A stretch of 34,296 nucleotides of DNA, from positions 1 through 34,296 of the forward strand of contig NW_026570591.1 in assembly GCF_019649055.1 (NCBI RefSeq). The letters are read 5' to 3'. The notes under the pieces are model-generated. The model had not been told where the DNA came from, searched no databases, and saw only the letters and a list, made by a program, of their open reading frames with translations. The position numbers and the translations under genes were made by a program. Positions 10,901 to 20,388 of the stretch are shown piece after piece. Source of the DNA: Paramacrobiotus metropolitanus (Eukaryota > Tardigrada > Eutardigrada > Parachela > Macrobiotidae). The first letter of the stretch is position 1. Every line of letters begins with the position of its first letter.

Positions 10901-11907
10901 GCCTGCGAGGGGCGGTTGTACGCGTTCGGTGGAGAAGACACCGAGGACGTTTCGAATGCAGCGTTCTCCTACGATCCCGCAGCGAATGCCTGGATCAGGC
11001 TGGCCGATATGCCGACCGCTCGCAGCGGTTGCCGAGCGTATGTGGCTCCCGACGGGCTGATCTATGTTACCGGTATGTGAACGAGTGTAGTAAGGACACC
11101 TTGATAAGTTCTTGTAGCGAATTTTTTCATATTGCGATCACATATTGTGATACAATTTATATTTTCATATTACGCTCACTTTGCAGTTTGCGTACTTCTC
11201 ACAAATTCTTAAATTCGAGGTCAGAAGATATACTAGCCTATTACAGCACCGTTACACACACTGCGCTAAATAGTCTATTCGCTAAGAATTACATAAGAAA
11301 ATTAGGAACCTAATAAAACCTAAGAAACCTAAGAAAACCTAAGAAACCTAAGAAACCTAAGAAAACTAAGAAACCTAATAAAAGCTAAGAAACCTAAGAA
11401 ACCTAAGAAAGCTAAGATTAGCTAAGAAAAACTAGGAAAAACTAAGACGAGGTAACCTAACTAATTGTTACGGTACATGGCGCAGGTGGAGAAACGGGGA
11501 CCACGGCACGTCGTGTGCATGTGGAAGCGTACGACCGCGTTACCAACCAATGGCACAGGAAAGGTGGGTACAACCGTGTAGGACTATTGTCGCGCTGTCA
11601 GTGCGACAGCTGCCATTAATTTCCTGTACTCTCATGGTGGTCGTGTGTCTAACGCCAGCAACGCTCTCTGACTACAGGCGATCTGGTGGTGGAGCGTTCG
11701 GAGCACGAGTGCGTCTGCGTGGGTGGGAGGCTGTATGCGATCGGGGGAATCTTTACCGAAGGCGTGTACCACGACAGCATCGAAGTGTACGATGAGGAGA
11801 CGGATAGTTGGGCGCTCCATAAGTGCCGTTTGCTGCAGCCTAAATTTGGCTTTGGCTGTGTCGTGATGAAACTGAAGCAACCGCGGACCACGGCTGGCCG
11901 GTTATAA
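7971..11907 (+). CDS. BTB-BACK-Kelch (KLHL-type) protein, six exons, one frameshift
   Basis: Likely a CUL3 ubiquitin-ligase substrate adaptor, from its family. Exons deduced from GT-AG sites and paralogues: 7971-8237, 8320-8596, 9285-9552, 10425-11072, 11486-11563 and 11678-11907 (phases 2, 0, 1, 1, 1). Exon 1 is a BTB domain (LCDVVLKG). Exons 2 and 3 form BACK (ILIAAQFLQM; VWEAVLRWLDHD). Exons 4 to 6 are Kelch repeats with GG doublets (YAAGGF, YAFGGE, YAIGGI) and spaced Tyr/Trp residues. Length would be about 588 residues, normal for KLHL proteins. The one break is in exon 1: CCCC at 8112-8115 where the paralogue at 12713 has CCC, which shifts the frame and stops it at 8222. All downstream exons are clean, so this is either a new null allele or an assembly error. 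The LTR element lies just upstream. Confidence 0.85.
9582..10385. mobile_element. Foldback-like element with minisatellite inverted arms
   Basis: Lies wholly in intron 3 of the BTB-Kelch gene. An 8-bp direct repeat, GTACGATC (9582-9589 and 10378-10385), brackets a 788-bp insert. The left arm (to about 9735) is a run of short units ending in TTCATTTCGGCC with variable spacers. The right arm (about 10228-10377) is the inverse complement, GGCCGAAATGAA units. The outermost shared inverted segment is CCGATCACTTCGGCCG. Between the arms lie a TTCTTAGGTTTTC array (about 9741-9976) and about 250 bp of unique sequence. No transposase is encoded. An 8-bp duplication fits hAT-type or P-type integration, but the superfamily is unknown. 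Confidence 0.75.
9741..9976 (+). repeat. TTCTTAGGTTTTC degenerate tandem array
   Basis: Degenerate repeat of about 10-14 bp, T-rich on the plus strand, inside the foldback-like element of intron 3. Its reverse complement forms the array at 11297-11447 in intron 4. Confidence 0.85.
11297..11447 (+). repeat. AACCTAAGAA degenerate tandem array
   Basis: About 150 bp of AACCTAAGAA-type units in intron 4 of the BTB-Kelch gene, the reverse complement of the intron 3 array. The two arrays flank exon 4 in inverted orientation. Confidence 0.85.
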
Positions 11908-12712
11908 GCGCAACGTGCATTTAAGCACCTGACCTTTGGATAGTGAGGAGCGCAAGGATTTGTCTCCGTTAAGTCTGCATACATACCGTGATGAACAGGT
12001 TTATGCACTTTTGTTGCTGATTACTATAGTATAAGAAATTGTGCTTTCGTTTTTTTGGATTGGGTTCTGTTGAGGATTTCCCAAGTCCGCATTGCAGTAA
12101 AGCCTTTTTACGATCATCTACGTGGTCTTCTAAGGAAGATGAAGTAATTCACAATATGGCGTGTGCAGTTGAGATCTGGCGTTTTTCTGTAGACAACGAT
12201 AAGTCAGCAGTTTCAAGACAAAATAACAATGTAACATTACGGATTTCCGTCAGCGGACCCACAGGTTGTAGAATAAAAATGCAAGGTCGTGGCGTCGCCG
12301 GTTTGCAACTTGTACCGGCGGGGCAAAGTCCTCTTCTACATTAATTTTTTTGTAATTTGCGGGGATTTATTCTTGAAAGCGCGTCTCGCCACGAGTAGCC
12401 GGTATCTATGACACGAAATAAGCGTTTAAATTTATTACCGGCATTCTCTCCGTTCTTTAAATACGTTAGCTGAAATAAGTAGAAGTGGTGATGCTTTGTA
12501 TCTTAGCCGGTACGCATGAATGCCGGCATGAATTTTGAAATGTACGAACACCCAAGACCGGCGGTTACGGTATCAAGCTCAACCCAGTCAACTGCTGCAA
12601 ACTGCAAAGGCGAAAACATTCAACAAGTGTAATGCCTTGATTTTACTTGTTCATTTTACAGACTCCATTCATTAACCGCATTTTTCTGATTTTCTACTCA
12701 ACCACCTAAACA
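11908..12712. other. Spacer between tandem Kelch genes
   Basis: About 800 bp. An AATAAA at about 12272 could be the polyadenylation signal of the upstream gene. The 101-codon frame at 12039-12344 shows no recognisable domain and I do not call it a gene. The last part should contain the promoter of the second Kelch copy; no TATA box is obvious. Confidence 0.4.
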
Positions 12713-13469
12713 ATGTCGAAGCGAAAACGGTCTGCAGACTATCCTGTGCATGGTTATCTCGCTGCAGAGTTGGTGCGCCGACTACGGGATTTGCAGTCGA
12801 CGGGAATGTTTTGTGATGTCGTTCTGAAAGGCAGCGAGGAATCCGCGGTGGGCATTCCCTGCCATCGCAATCTCCTCAGCGCGCACAGCGTGTACTTTCG
12901 GGCGGCTTTCACACAGAACTGGAAGGACTTTGCGCTGCCCGCATTCCATTTGCACAACATCGACAGTCGCACGTTGAACGAGTGGGTAGCAGTAGCACAG
13001 TAGCAGTGTAGCACTTGAAAACAGATGTCTGATTGTAAGTTCACGGCTGCAATAACTTCATTGATGAACTGGTAACCTGCCGCCGGTCTCGAATTCTTGC
13101 TGGACTAATGTTTCACTGGTTCTCAACCACAACCATTGCTGGAGAACTATAAAAAGCATCAGTCTTGTTGCTCTTTTCAGGTTGGTGAAGTATTCTATAC
13201 CTTGGATATTAAGCTAAACAATGACAATGTGGAGTCGATTTTGATTGCGGCGCAGTTCCTGCAGCTGACGCCCTTCGCCACACTGTGTAGTGTGTTGGGA
13301 GCATGTTGAAGAGCACATGCACCACTCGGACTCCCTAGAGTAGCGGTCTACATTCTGGCCTCTCAACACGATAATCCCGATCTGGCTGAAAAAAACCCTG
13401 GAGGATGTCCGGCGACACTTTCCTACTTTTGCGCAGTGTCAAGACTTTTTGCAGATGGACGCGCAACAG
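12713..13469 (+). pseudogene. BTB-BACK-Kelch pseudogene, 5' exons only
   Basis: Tandem paralogue of the gene at 7971. Exon 1 (12713-12981) is intact and encodes a full BTB start (MSKRKRSADYP, FCDVVLKG, CHRNLLSAHS), ending at a phase-2 GT donor like its paralogue. Exon 2 (13181-13469) starts after TTTTCAG. It is broken by a 1-base loss near 13192 and by at least two further frame changes and an in-frame stop (near 13305-13395), though the words NDNVESILIAAQFLQ and QDFLQMDAQQ are still readable in different frames. No exon 3 to 6 homologue follows; F-box-like sequence begins at 13905. The gene was therefore truncated as well as frameshifted. Confidence 0.85.
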
Positions 13470-13904
13470 GTGCTGACTGACAATTCACATTCACAACTTA
13501 AGAGTTCAACCATTCTTTTCAAATTCTAAAATAAATTTTAATATTATTTAAGCCTTCAAAAATTAAAAAAAAAATTATGGAAATCAGATCAGGCCCTTGT
13601 AGCTGCATATGTGCGTTTTCGTGCATCGGTAGGTCGGCAATGAGATCGGCCGATAATGTGGCTGTTAGCACGTTATGTACAAAGAAAGTTTTTAGAGGTT
13701 TCTTCACGTTTTAAACTAGTTTACTATTTACTTACTATTGCCACTTGCAGCCTGACATATACTTGCTTTTACTTACTTTGGCTCTCCAACCTTACAATTT
13801 ACTACACTTTTAATATTAGGCCGACTTTTACTAACAAGTAAATGGCCGTTATTTAATTTTATTTAGCAGCACAACACTATAACTCTGGTGTTAGATTTTT
13901 TTTA
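13470..13904. other. Spacer with no gene seen
   Basis: About 430 bp of AT-rich sequence, with an A-run near 13565, between the Kelch pseudogene and the F-box-like relic. It probably includes the remnant of Kelch intron 2 and the point of rearrangement. Confidence 0.4.
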
Positions 13905-14399
13905 GGAGGCTGTTGGTTGAGAAGATCTCCGAACTGTGGGGAAGATTCACCTGGTCGCCACACGAACTGACCATCGAGTCATCGACAGACTGTAGATTAG
14001 CATTGCGGAGCTGCATGCTTCCGTGCGGCGACGGCAAGCTGCACATGACCAGTCGTTCTAGGTGCGGCCTGAACGACAACTTTTCGGTCACGTTGGCCAT
14101 TCTGGCAAAGGTCACGGCTGTCCATGCACCGTTTCGGCGGCTTTCTCTTAACGTACTATGTAGTCGGGACGATTGCTAATAGGCACTGGCAAGTATTACC
14201 GTAACTCACTCTGTCAATGCTGTGCTTTCGAAGTCGCTTGTTAATTTTGCAGCTCACAGAGTAGCGTGTGATTGTGTGTTTAACAGGTCCGCAAGTTTCA
14301 CTCGATGGAAGAACATGGAACGATGTCGATCTGTGGTGTCCGGATGCATCCACATGGAGGTATTCCGAATTTGAAGCCATTCAACTGCATCCACGCTGA
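13905..14399 (+). pseudogene. F-box-like family relic, C-terminal exons
   Basis: Homologous to the better copy at 23453-24348. The first block (about 13905-14165) follows a T-rich AG acceptor and reads HELTIES, then LPCGDGKLHMTSR, GLNDNF and LAKVTAVHA. This matches ELSIDK, CSDGKMGMTSR, ALNDDF and LAKVTAIHA in the other copy. The second block (about 14287-14399) follows AACAG and carries the terminal-exon signature DGRTWNDVDLW with a stop at 14397-14399. The end of the first block has lost the YPDDW...YLQL consensus and the exon junction is out of phase, so this copy looks dead. Function unknown. Confidence 0.7.
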
Positions 14400-14753
14400 A
14401 CCCGTTAGAAATGACGATTCAGCCATTCTGGCTGTTCTTGGAGAGTAGCTCCATTTCGCGTTAACAAAAAAGAGTTTATTTATGAAACAGACCAATCAGG
14501 CGCAGCCGCGCAGTTCATCGTTCAAGCAGAAAACAGTGGCGAAGCATGTTACTGACCGAGCATCCGATCCAAATTTTATGGCAGCTGGTTATGCTCGCAA
14601 TATATAACACAGCGCCGTATGACGCGTAGCGTCATTTGTCATTTGTTAGACTTCGCATTCCCATGGGTTTCGAAATAGTAATCCCATAGGGAACGTTGCA
14701 ATATTTTTAAGCAGCGGTTATCTATCCAAATACAACGGGGAAACGCGCAAGGG

Positions 14754-14860
14754 ATGGGTACGATTCCCTATCAAGATAGCACAGAGGAAGTGTTTCTGTT
14801 ATAATAATTATTTTGTTTTTGGTACTAAGTTTGTATCCTGTGGTCGATACTTATTAAAGG
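14754..14860 (+). repeat. Copy 1 of a 100-bp repeat starting ATGGGTACG
   Basis: Shares sequence with 30724-30815 (+) and 31590-31689 (-). Each begins with a short frame, here MGTIPYQDSTEEVF, that breaks at TAA before a hydrophobic stretch. It sits in the putative intron just upstream of the F-box-like N-terminal exon. Confidence 0.65.
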
Positions 14861-14881
14861 TTCTACCAAGTTTTCTTTAAG

Positions 14882-15898
14882 ACTCCCTGTCTGAGCTGGA
14901 AGCGATGCCGCTCTATCAGCCGATATTGGTGGAAGCCAATCAAATCGGCTATCACAACACTGTTGCCATTCGCAATGCAGACGACACCTGGTGGCTGGGA
15001 CACATTCAGGATATTGATGCCGATTACGCGTTCATCCACTTCAACTCCACAACAGCCGAAGCGCGTTGGATCCATATGCAAGACGTCTGGCCACTACCGT
15101 TATACTGGGACAGCGAGCGTACCAGTTACGACTACGACAACGTTCAATATTTGCGGCACTCCGCGATGACGATAACGAACCGTTTCGTTTCCGACCAGCT
15201 GTTATGCTGGACGCACAATGGGGCTGTCACCCGCAGAATGTGATGTTTTGTATCAGAACTGTCGCTTCCCAAACCGCCCCGGCTCGTTATGAGCTGGTCC
15301 ACCGGCGCCAAGTGGCTACTGCATTGCCACCTCCTGGTCCGCCACTGCTGGGCCGCCGCAGCGGTGTGCTGTACACCAAGTACTTCATTCCGCTTGGCCA
15401 TGCCAGTGCCGTTCTCAGCGAGCCGCTCGATAAATTTCGCATCGTTAAACATGTTTGTGAGGCTGTTCATAAGGAATTAGATACCGCAATGCAACGCCAA
15501 CGGGAATATCTGATTGACTGCTGCCGATTTCATCTGCGCATCGAACCCAGTGGCTGTATGTTTGTCATCGTCAGTCTCGCCCCAGACCAGCAGCCGGCGC
15601 ACAGGATGACGGAAATCCTTTCTAAGATCCTGGAAATGCAACCGGTGAGTCGCGTTCATCAACCGGCCATCGATAATCGAGCATTCCCTGCAAATGACGA
15701 TTTGCCTCGCGAAAACGGTAAGCAGCTTCATGATCTCTATCTGGTGGCGCTTAAAATTGGTTTTAGCTACGGTGTTGTTTTCTTAGATGTCGACGCTGAT
15801 GTCTTAGTGTTGACTGCCTGTCTTCGGGATTTAACGCCGATGCTACTGATCGACATCTTCTCACATTTGGACCTGCAATCACGCATGAGAGCCAAACG
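14882..15898 (+). pseudogene. F-box-like protein, N-terminal half, one frameshift
   Basis: A single long exon between a TTTAAG acceptor and a GTACGG donor. The first Met in frame is at 14905 (MPLYQP), but translation is open from the acceptor, so the true start may lie in an earlier exon. Residues 25-60 look Tudor- or Agenet-like (WWLGHIQDIDADYAFIHF, then WPLP). After one missing base near 15146 the frame continues with DDDNEPFRFRPAVML, a long central region, and an F-box-like end (LTPMLLIDIFSHLDLQSRM) cut exactly at the donor. F-box proteins recruit substrates to SKP1-CUL1 ligases; that role is inferred from about 20 residues only. The downstream exons do not follow here; the nearest C-terminal exons on the same strand start at 23453, beyond 7.5 kb of transposon-rich DNA. 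Confidence 0.7.
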
Positions 15899-16320
15899 GT
15901 ACGGGATATCTTTGCGGTTTGCGCATTTTTGAACTTCAAAACAAAGGTCATCGCCAGAGGTCATCGCCAACAACGGCAGAGGTTGACGTTGTTATGTTAT
16001 GTCCCGTGTTGACACATGTCATATTCTCCGTTGTTTTGGGTTTAGTTTGGTTTTCTATACGGATATGGCTTGCGCCTATAGAAGTCCATAAGTGGCAGTA
16101 CTTTGGCATCATCCGCCATTCACTTTTCTCATTCTGAGTTTTGGCAGCGTCGGGGTTTATCAATTAAATTTATCGTGGGAGATGCATTTCTCCCTTCGCG
16201 TAGATTTTTAGGGTTAGCTATGCCACATTGAGATATCAGCTCATACTCTGTCGTTGAGTAAGATCGGTAGGATAGTTTATTACGGTAATTGTTCCTATCG
16301 TACTGATCTCTCCGTCACTA
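15899..16320. other. Spacer with no gene seen
   Basis: Follows the donor of the F-box-like exon and should begin as its intron. It contains no recognisable continuation of the gene and no repeat that I could identify before the hairpin at 16321. The 72-codon frame at 15919-16137 has a hydrophobic stretch but no known domain. Confidence 0.4.
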
Positions 16321-16445
16321 AGGAGAACTGCAAACGTGACGCAGCTGTCGGTCAGCGAAAATTTGCTTTCCTACAGTTTCGCTGCCCGACTTCTTGCCAA
16401 AACCATTTCGCTGACCGACAGCTGCGTCACGTTTGCAGTTCTCCT
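16321..16445. repeat. Perfect 40-bp inverted repeat (hairpin)
   Basis: Arms 16321-16360 and 16406-16445 are exact reverse complements over 40 bp (outer end AGGAGAACTGCAAACG), separated by a 45-bp loop. No convincing target-site duplication flanks it, so it may be a MITE, a recent palindromic duplication or an RNA hairpin source. Confidence 0.9.
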
Positions 16446-16704
16446 ACCGTGTTTCGGTCAGAATGTCGGTGTTAGCATCAACGAAATGTTGGCGTCGGGT
16501 TACGCTTTTCCAATGTCACATATCCAATGACCGATATCATTTTCCAGTGGTACTGGCGCTCGCTCGGTGCACTGATACATATAAGTATCTAACACCGCTA
16601 GCGGTATTAATACTGTCGTGTGTGTTTCTTATTATAGAGTGTGCTTCTTGTGGCAGTTGTTGCTGAGAAGCTCGCGGATGGGGGAGCACGTCATCTTCTC
16701 TTTG

Positions 16705-16875
16705 CAGGGGGTAAAACGTGGCAGTGGCACCTGCCAGTGGCACTGCCAATGGCACGGCAAGTGATAAAACCTGGAGACTCTGGCAACTGGCAGGCGATAA
16801 AACCTGGCAGATGCCACATAAAATGTGGCACCATGTATAACCGGGCTCATAAAGTTTGGTAAACTATATATACGG
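16705..16875 (+). repeat. 165-bp interspersed repeat, left copy
   Basis: Starts CAGGGGGTAAAACG, which resembles hAT termini. It is highly similar to the reverse complement of 23258-23426, including a GGCAGTGGCACCTGCC-type internal palindrome and CATAAAATGTGGCACC. Similarity fades at about 16875. Confidence 0.85.
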
Positions 16876-17316
16876 TTATACCTGAAAATCACAACCTCGA
16901 TACACCCATTAGGCACAGTGCTGGAACAGAAGCCTTTTAACGTGGTGCTTTAAACCGTTAATTACGTAAGTGCGGTAGAGTATTAAGAACAGTCATTACC
17001 GCTTTACAATACTTCAGACTGAGCCTTTTGAACTAGGGTTGTTGATACCAGGCACTTGACAGCTTCAGTGGTATTAGTATTTTGGTATACCAGTTTATAC
17101 CACTGGTATACCAGTTAGTACCACTGGTATTACCAGTAATACCTGGTATTATAATAATACTATGGTATTTGGCTTTTTCTTAAAGTTTTAGTATACTGTT
17201 ACGTCTTAACATAGTCAATTCAATTTATTAAACCTGCACGCCTCCAAATAAGTCACTTAGAAAGTAAAAATCGGCCACTGATTCAATAATCTCATCGTCT
17301 GTGCATTCTTCAGATT

Positions 17317-19688
17317 CTAAAGAGCTTCTAACACCGAGTTGAACTGACTCGCAGCGTTCGCATCATCGGAGCCTTCCAGATCTGAAACTGTACTGCACTT
17401 ATCATTGTTGCTGGAGATCAACTGCACTTCACCGTCGTCGTCCATTTCGACTACCGTACTTCCGCTCTTCTTGTGTGTCTGAAGGTCGACCTTCACGGAT
17501 TGTTTTAGGGCTGCAATTCGCTGCGCTTCTCGTTTTGCCACAACATCTTCTTTTTTGAAATTTCATTCGCATCGCAACCATTCCTGTAGCCAAATCGAGT
17601 TTTAAGTTAGACCGGTTGTCGTCATGCACGAATCCTAATTGACTCCAAGCGCGCTCCAAACTCGCAGCATGCACGACGACGTGCAAAAGTTCCAAAGCTA
17701 AGCTGGCCAGCTCTTTGTGTTCGTACTGCACATAGTTCCAGTAGCGCTCCGCAGAAGATAGATTTGATGCAACATCATCTCCAAATATGCCCTTGTTCTC
17801 AATATAATCCATAAGGGAGTTAACCACACTCATCCCATCACAGTCGAATAAACGGACGTACCAGCCTTTTGCCCAGCGCAAAACAACCCCAAAATTGAAA
17901 CGTCCAGAAGTATTAAACGCTTTCATTTTGGACTTCGGGTCCAGTATCAAAGCCAGCACAAAAAGCGACGGATCGTAAAATTTTTGCCAGCGTTTTTCTA
18001 GGGTCGACCCTAACACGTTCGCTAAATCGTCGTTTTCCAGTGCGATAAACACGTGGTAAATTTTCGCAAACTGACTGATAACATCCCCTAAGGTGCACCC
18101 ATCTGTCTCTGTGATTCCTTGAGCTACAGTGATCGGATCCAGAATTTCCACAACATACTTTAGAGCACTCCAAAATGCTGCATCTTCAATGATAGCTTTA
18201 AGCTTTGTAAGCCCTTCGGTCTTCGATCGGTCGTCTGCTAGCCGCGCGACCATGCCCTATAAATGGTCATGCTTAAATTTTAAAATAATAAACTGTAGGT
18301 TGACCTACAAACCTGAAGAGGAAGCCGCGACTTGACAATCGCTCGGAACATATTATTGTAACTGTACCACCGTGTGTCGCATGGTTTGCTTATGGCTGTC
18401 GTGCTGCCATTGTACTTCATCTGCTCCTCGCGAAGAACGGATAGCGCTTTCGTGCGCGCCGCAAGTAGCGAAACAATGTCGACAGCTTTCTTGCAAACGG
18501 CTGAAAATTTTGGGACTGATGTCAAAACGTCCTTCACGATCAAGTTGATTTGGTGGGCACTGCACGGCAAAAATATCTTGCTGGGATACTTTTCCTTCAT
18601 TAACCGCCTTGCCTTCACGTGGGCGGCATCCGAGTCGCACGTAACTGTGCGAGCACAGGCCTTGTATTTTCTTCCAACATCGTAAAACTGTTTTCAATTT
18701 TCTCCATGACGTCCTCAGCTCGAGACGATTGAGATGAAATAATTTCAGTGGACAAAAATGGTTTTCCACACCTTGACTGTTTCTGACAGTAGCCATAATT
18801 CCTGAAAAGCAAACGATTGTAGGTCGACCTACACTGCAAGTATGCAACAGAAACACTGCCCTTATGTGCCCCTGTTTTCATACGTACCAAGAACTTTATC
18901 GTGCTTTGCTTTCTTGTAACCGTCCAGCGTCACAGTGACAGACCGCTGCAATGACAATGCTTTGACAGTATCGCTTTCGACGGATTTAATGCGCTGCGGG
19001 ATGATGCGAGTCGATAACACAAATCGACTTGGTGGCTTCACCGCTGGTCGCATAAATTTCCAAAATCGAATGAAACGAGGATCTTCGACGGCGCGAAAGG
19101 AGAAATTACCAGAGACAAACATATCGGCCAGAAGACGCTCGAATTCCGCCATCTCACTTTTCGCTAACGGCCGATCAAAAAACGATTCCGTGTTGCCCTG
19201 CTTTTTTGCAGTGCTTGTGCCAGGAACCGGAGACGGTAGCAGTGGAACCACGTGCGCTGCATCGCTTGTTTTTGGGTCGACCCAAACAGACACTTCCTTG
19301 CGGTATTCATCCTTCGTTGATTGTCGAATAAATTCGCACTTATAGAAATGGTTTTCCAGATGCACCTTTTCTCCGCGCACAACTTTTGGAGACGGCAGGT
19401 TGGCAGCACACTCTTTGCAAATCGCTTCCCAAAATTGGAATGAGAAACCAGTTTGGTGCCCCGATTAAAGTATCGCCAGATCGGTAAACGGCTAATCCGC
19501 GGACGTTTGCCCTGAAAACCTTTGTAGTGAATACTAAATTGCAGTGGCTAAATAAATCAAACTGCGCTCAAATTTAAAGGATGCGGAATGCTGGTCGACC
19601 AGCAAGTAAGAAGCGCACCTGATGCTGGTTGATCTTCCATCGCTTCCGAATCCTGGGTTGAGCTCCCTGGATTATCTGCTGAACTCAT
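17317..19688 (-). pseudogene. hAT transposase with BED finger, frameshifted
   Basis: Minus-strand exons: 19688-19619 (start ATG, MSSADNPGSS), 19511-18888, 18801-18313 and 18256-17317, with introns of 107, 86 and 56 bp. Exon 2 has IWRYF and a BED-type zinc finger (CKEC, then HFYKC). Exon 3 has a transposase core block (CDSDAAHVKARRL, CSAHQINLIVKDVL). Exon 4 ends with the C-terminal dimerisation block (SLERAWSQLGFVHDDNRSNL). Breaks: a missing base near 19431-19434, two frame changes within 18630-18800, and a run of six T on the plus strand at 17551-17556 where five would keep the frame. Two of these are homopolymer events. The last frame, an acidic and basic tail, ends at 17317. Confidence 0.85.
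17480..19604. repeat. Six dispersed palindromes with GGTCGACC core
   Basis: Inside the hAT element: TGAAGGTCGACCTTCA (17480-17495), TAGGGTCGACCCTA (17999-18012), TGTAGGTTGACCTACA (18294-18309, one core mismatch), TGTAGGTCGACCTACA (18818-18833), TTTGGGTCGACCCAAA (19271-19286) and TGCTGGTCGACCAGCA (19589-19604). The arms differ from copy to copy, yet each is symmetrical. Three fall one per transposase intron; three fall in exons. Confidence 0.85.
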
Positions 19689-20188
19689 GATAGAAGCTCG
19701 CTAAGTCGATGCGCCGGTTCTGCTATGTTTTTCCAACCAGTTTTTGCCGACAAAAATGATGTTTTGTTACAGAAATGCTTGCCGCTTGCGGATAGAAACG
19801 AACGATAAAAGTCATAACGGGTAAAGAGGGATTAGCAGTTTAGTGCAGTGAAGCTGCGTAAGCGGTGAGATACAGTAGTACACGTAATGGCTTTGCGGTG
19901 ATCACGACTTTCTACAAGGATTTTTCCGTTTCCCACTATCCTGCTCCCCAAAAAAATTGAATTTTTGGTATTACCATAGGCATTTTGGTATACCATAATT
20001 TATATGGTATATCTGGTAATAAATCATACCATTCGACACCTGCCTGATATACCATTGGTAAGTGGTATACCAGCCGTACCAAAATACCAGTTACCATTTG
20101 GTATCAACAACCCTATTTTGAACTGTTGTAGAACGGCAGTGCTGCATTATTAGCATGATTGACGATGCGTCAGGCTGTAATCTGACAT

Positions 20189-20388
20189 GCTAAATATTTC
20201 TACAGAGTTATTCGCCCAAATACCAGACGCATATCGTTTTATAGAGAAAAATCAGCTCTATTAATTAGTTTTTTTTATAGCGGGGTAGTTTTTATACTTA
20301 TCGTTTACAAAACATGTAAAGCTGATTTGTCTCTATAAAACGATATGCGTCTGGTATTTGGGGGAATAACTCAATGGAAATATTTAGC
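20189..20388. mobile_element. 200-bp MITE with 59-bp inverted arms
   Basis: Left arm from GCTAAATATTTC and right arm ending GAAATATTTAGC are near-perfect inverted repeats over about 59 bp (shared core CCAAATACCAGACGCATATC), with a central AT-rich loop. The termini contain TA, so a TA target duplication as in Tc1/mariner elements is possible but cannot be separated from the palindrome. No coding capacity. Confidence 0.8.

Larger units (their letters stand above)
17034..20115 (-). mobile_element. hAT-type DNA transposon
   Basis: Perfect 17-bp terminal inverted repeats TAGGGTTGTTGATACCA (17034-17050 and complement at 20099-20115) and an exact 8-bp target duplication TTTTGAAC (17026-17033, 20116-20123) define a 3082-bp element. 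Eight-base duplications and a YAGGG-type terminus are hAT hallmarks. About 130 bp inside each end is packed with GGTATACC and GGTATTACC motifs, probably subterminal transposase-binding sites. The interior encodes a four-exon transposase on the minus strand with several frameshifts. The ends are intact, so it could still be mobilised in trans. Confidence 0.92.

Noticed and set aside
12039-12344. 101-codon frame between the Kelch copies
   Set aside because: No similarity to any family I know; its position fits an untranslated region or spacer.
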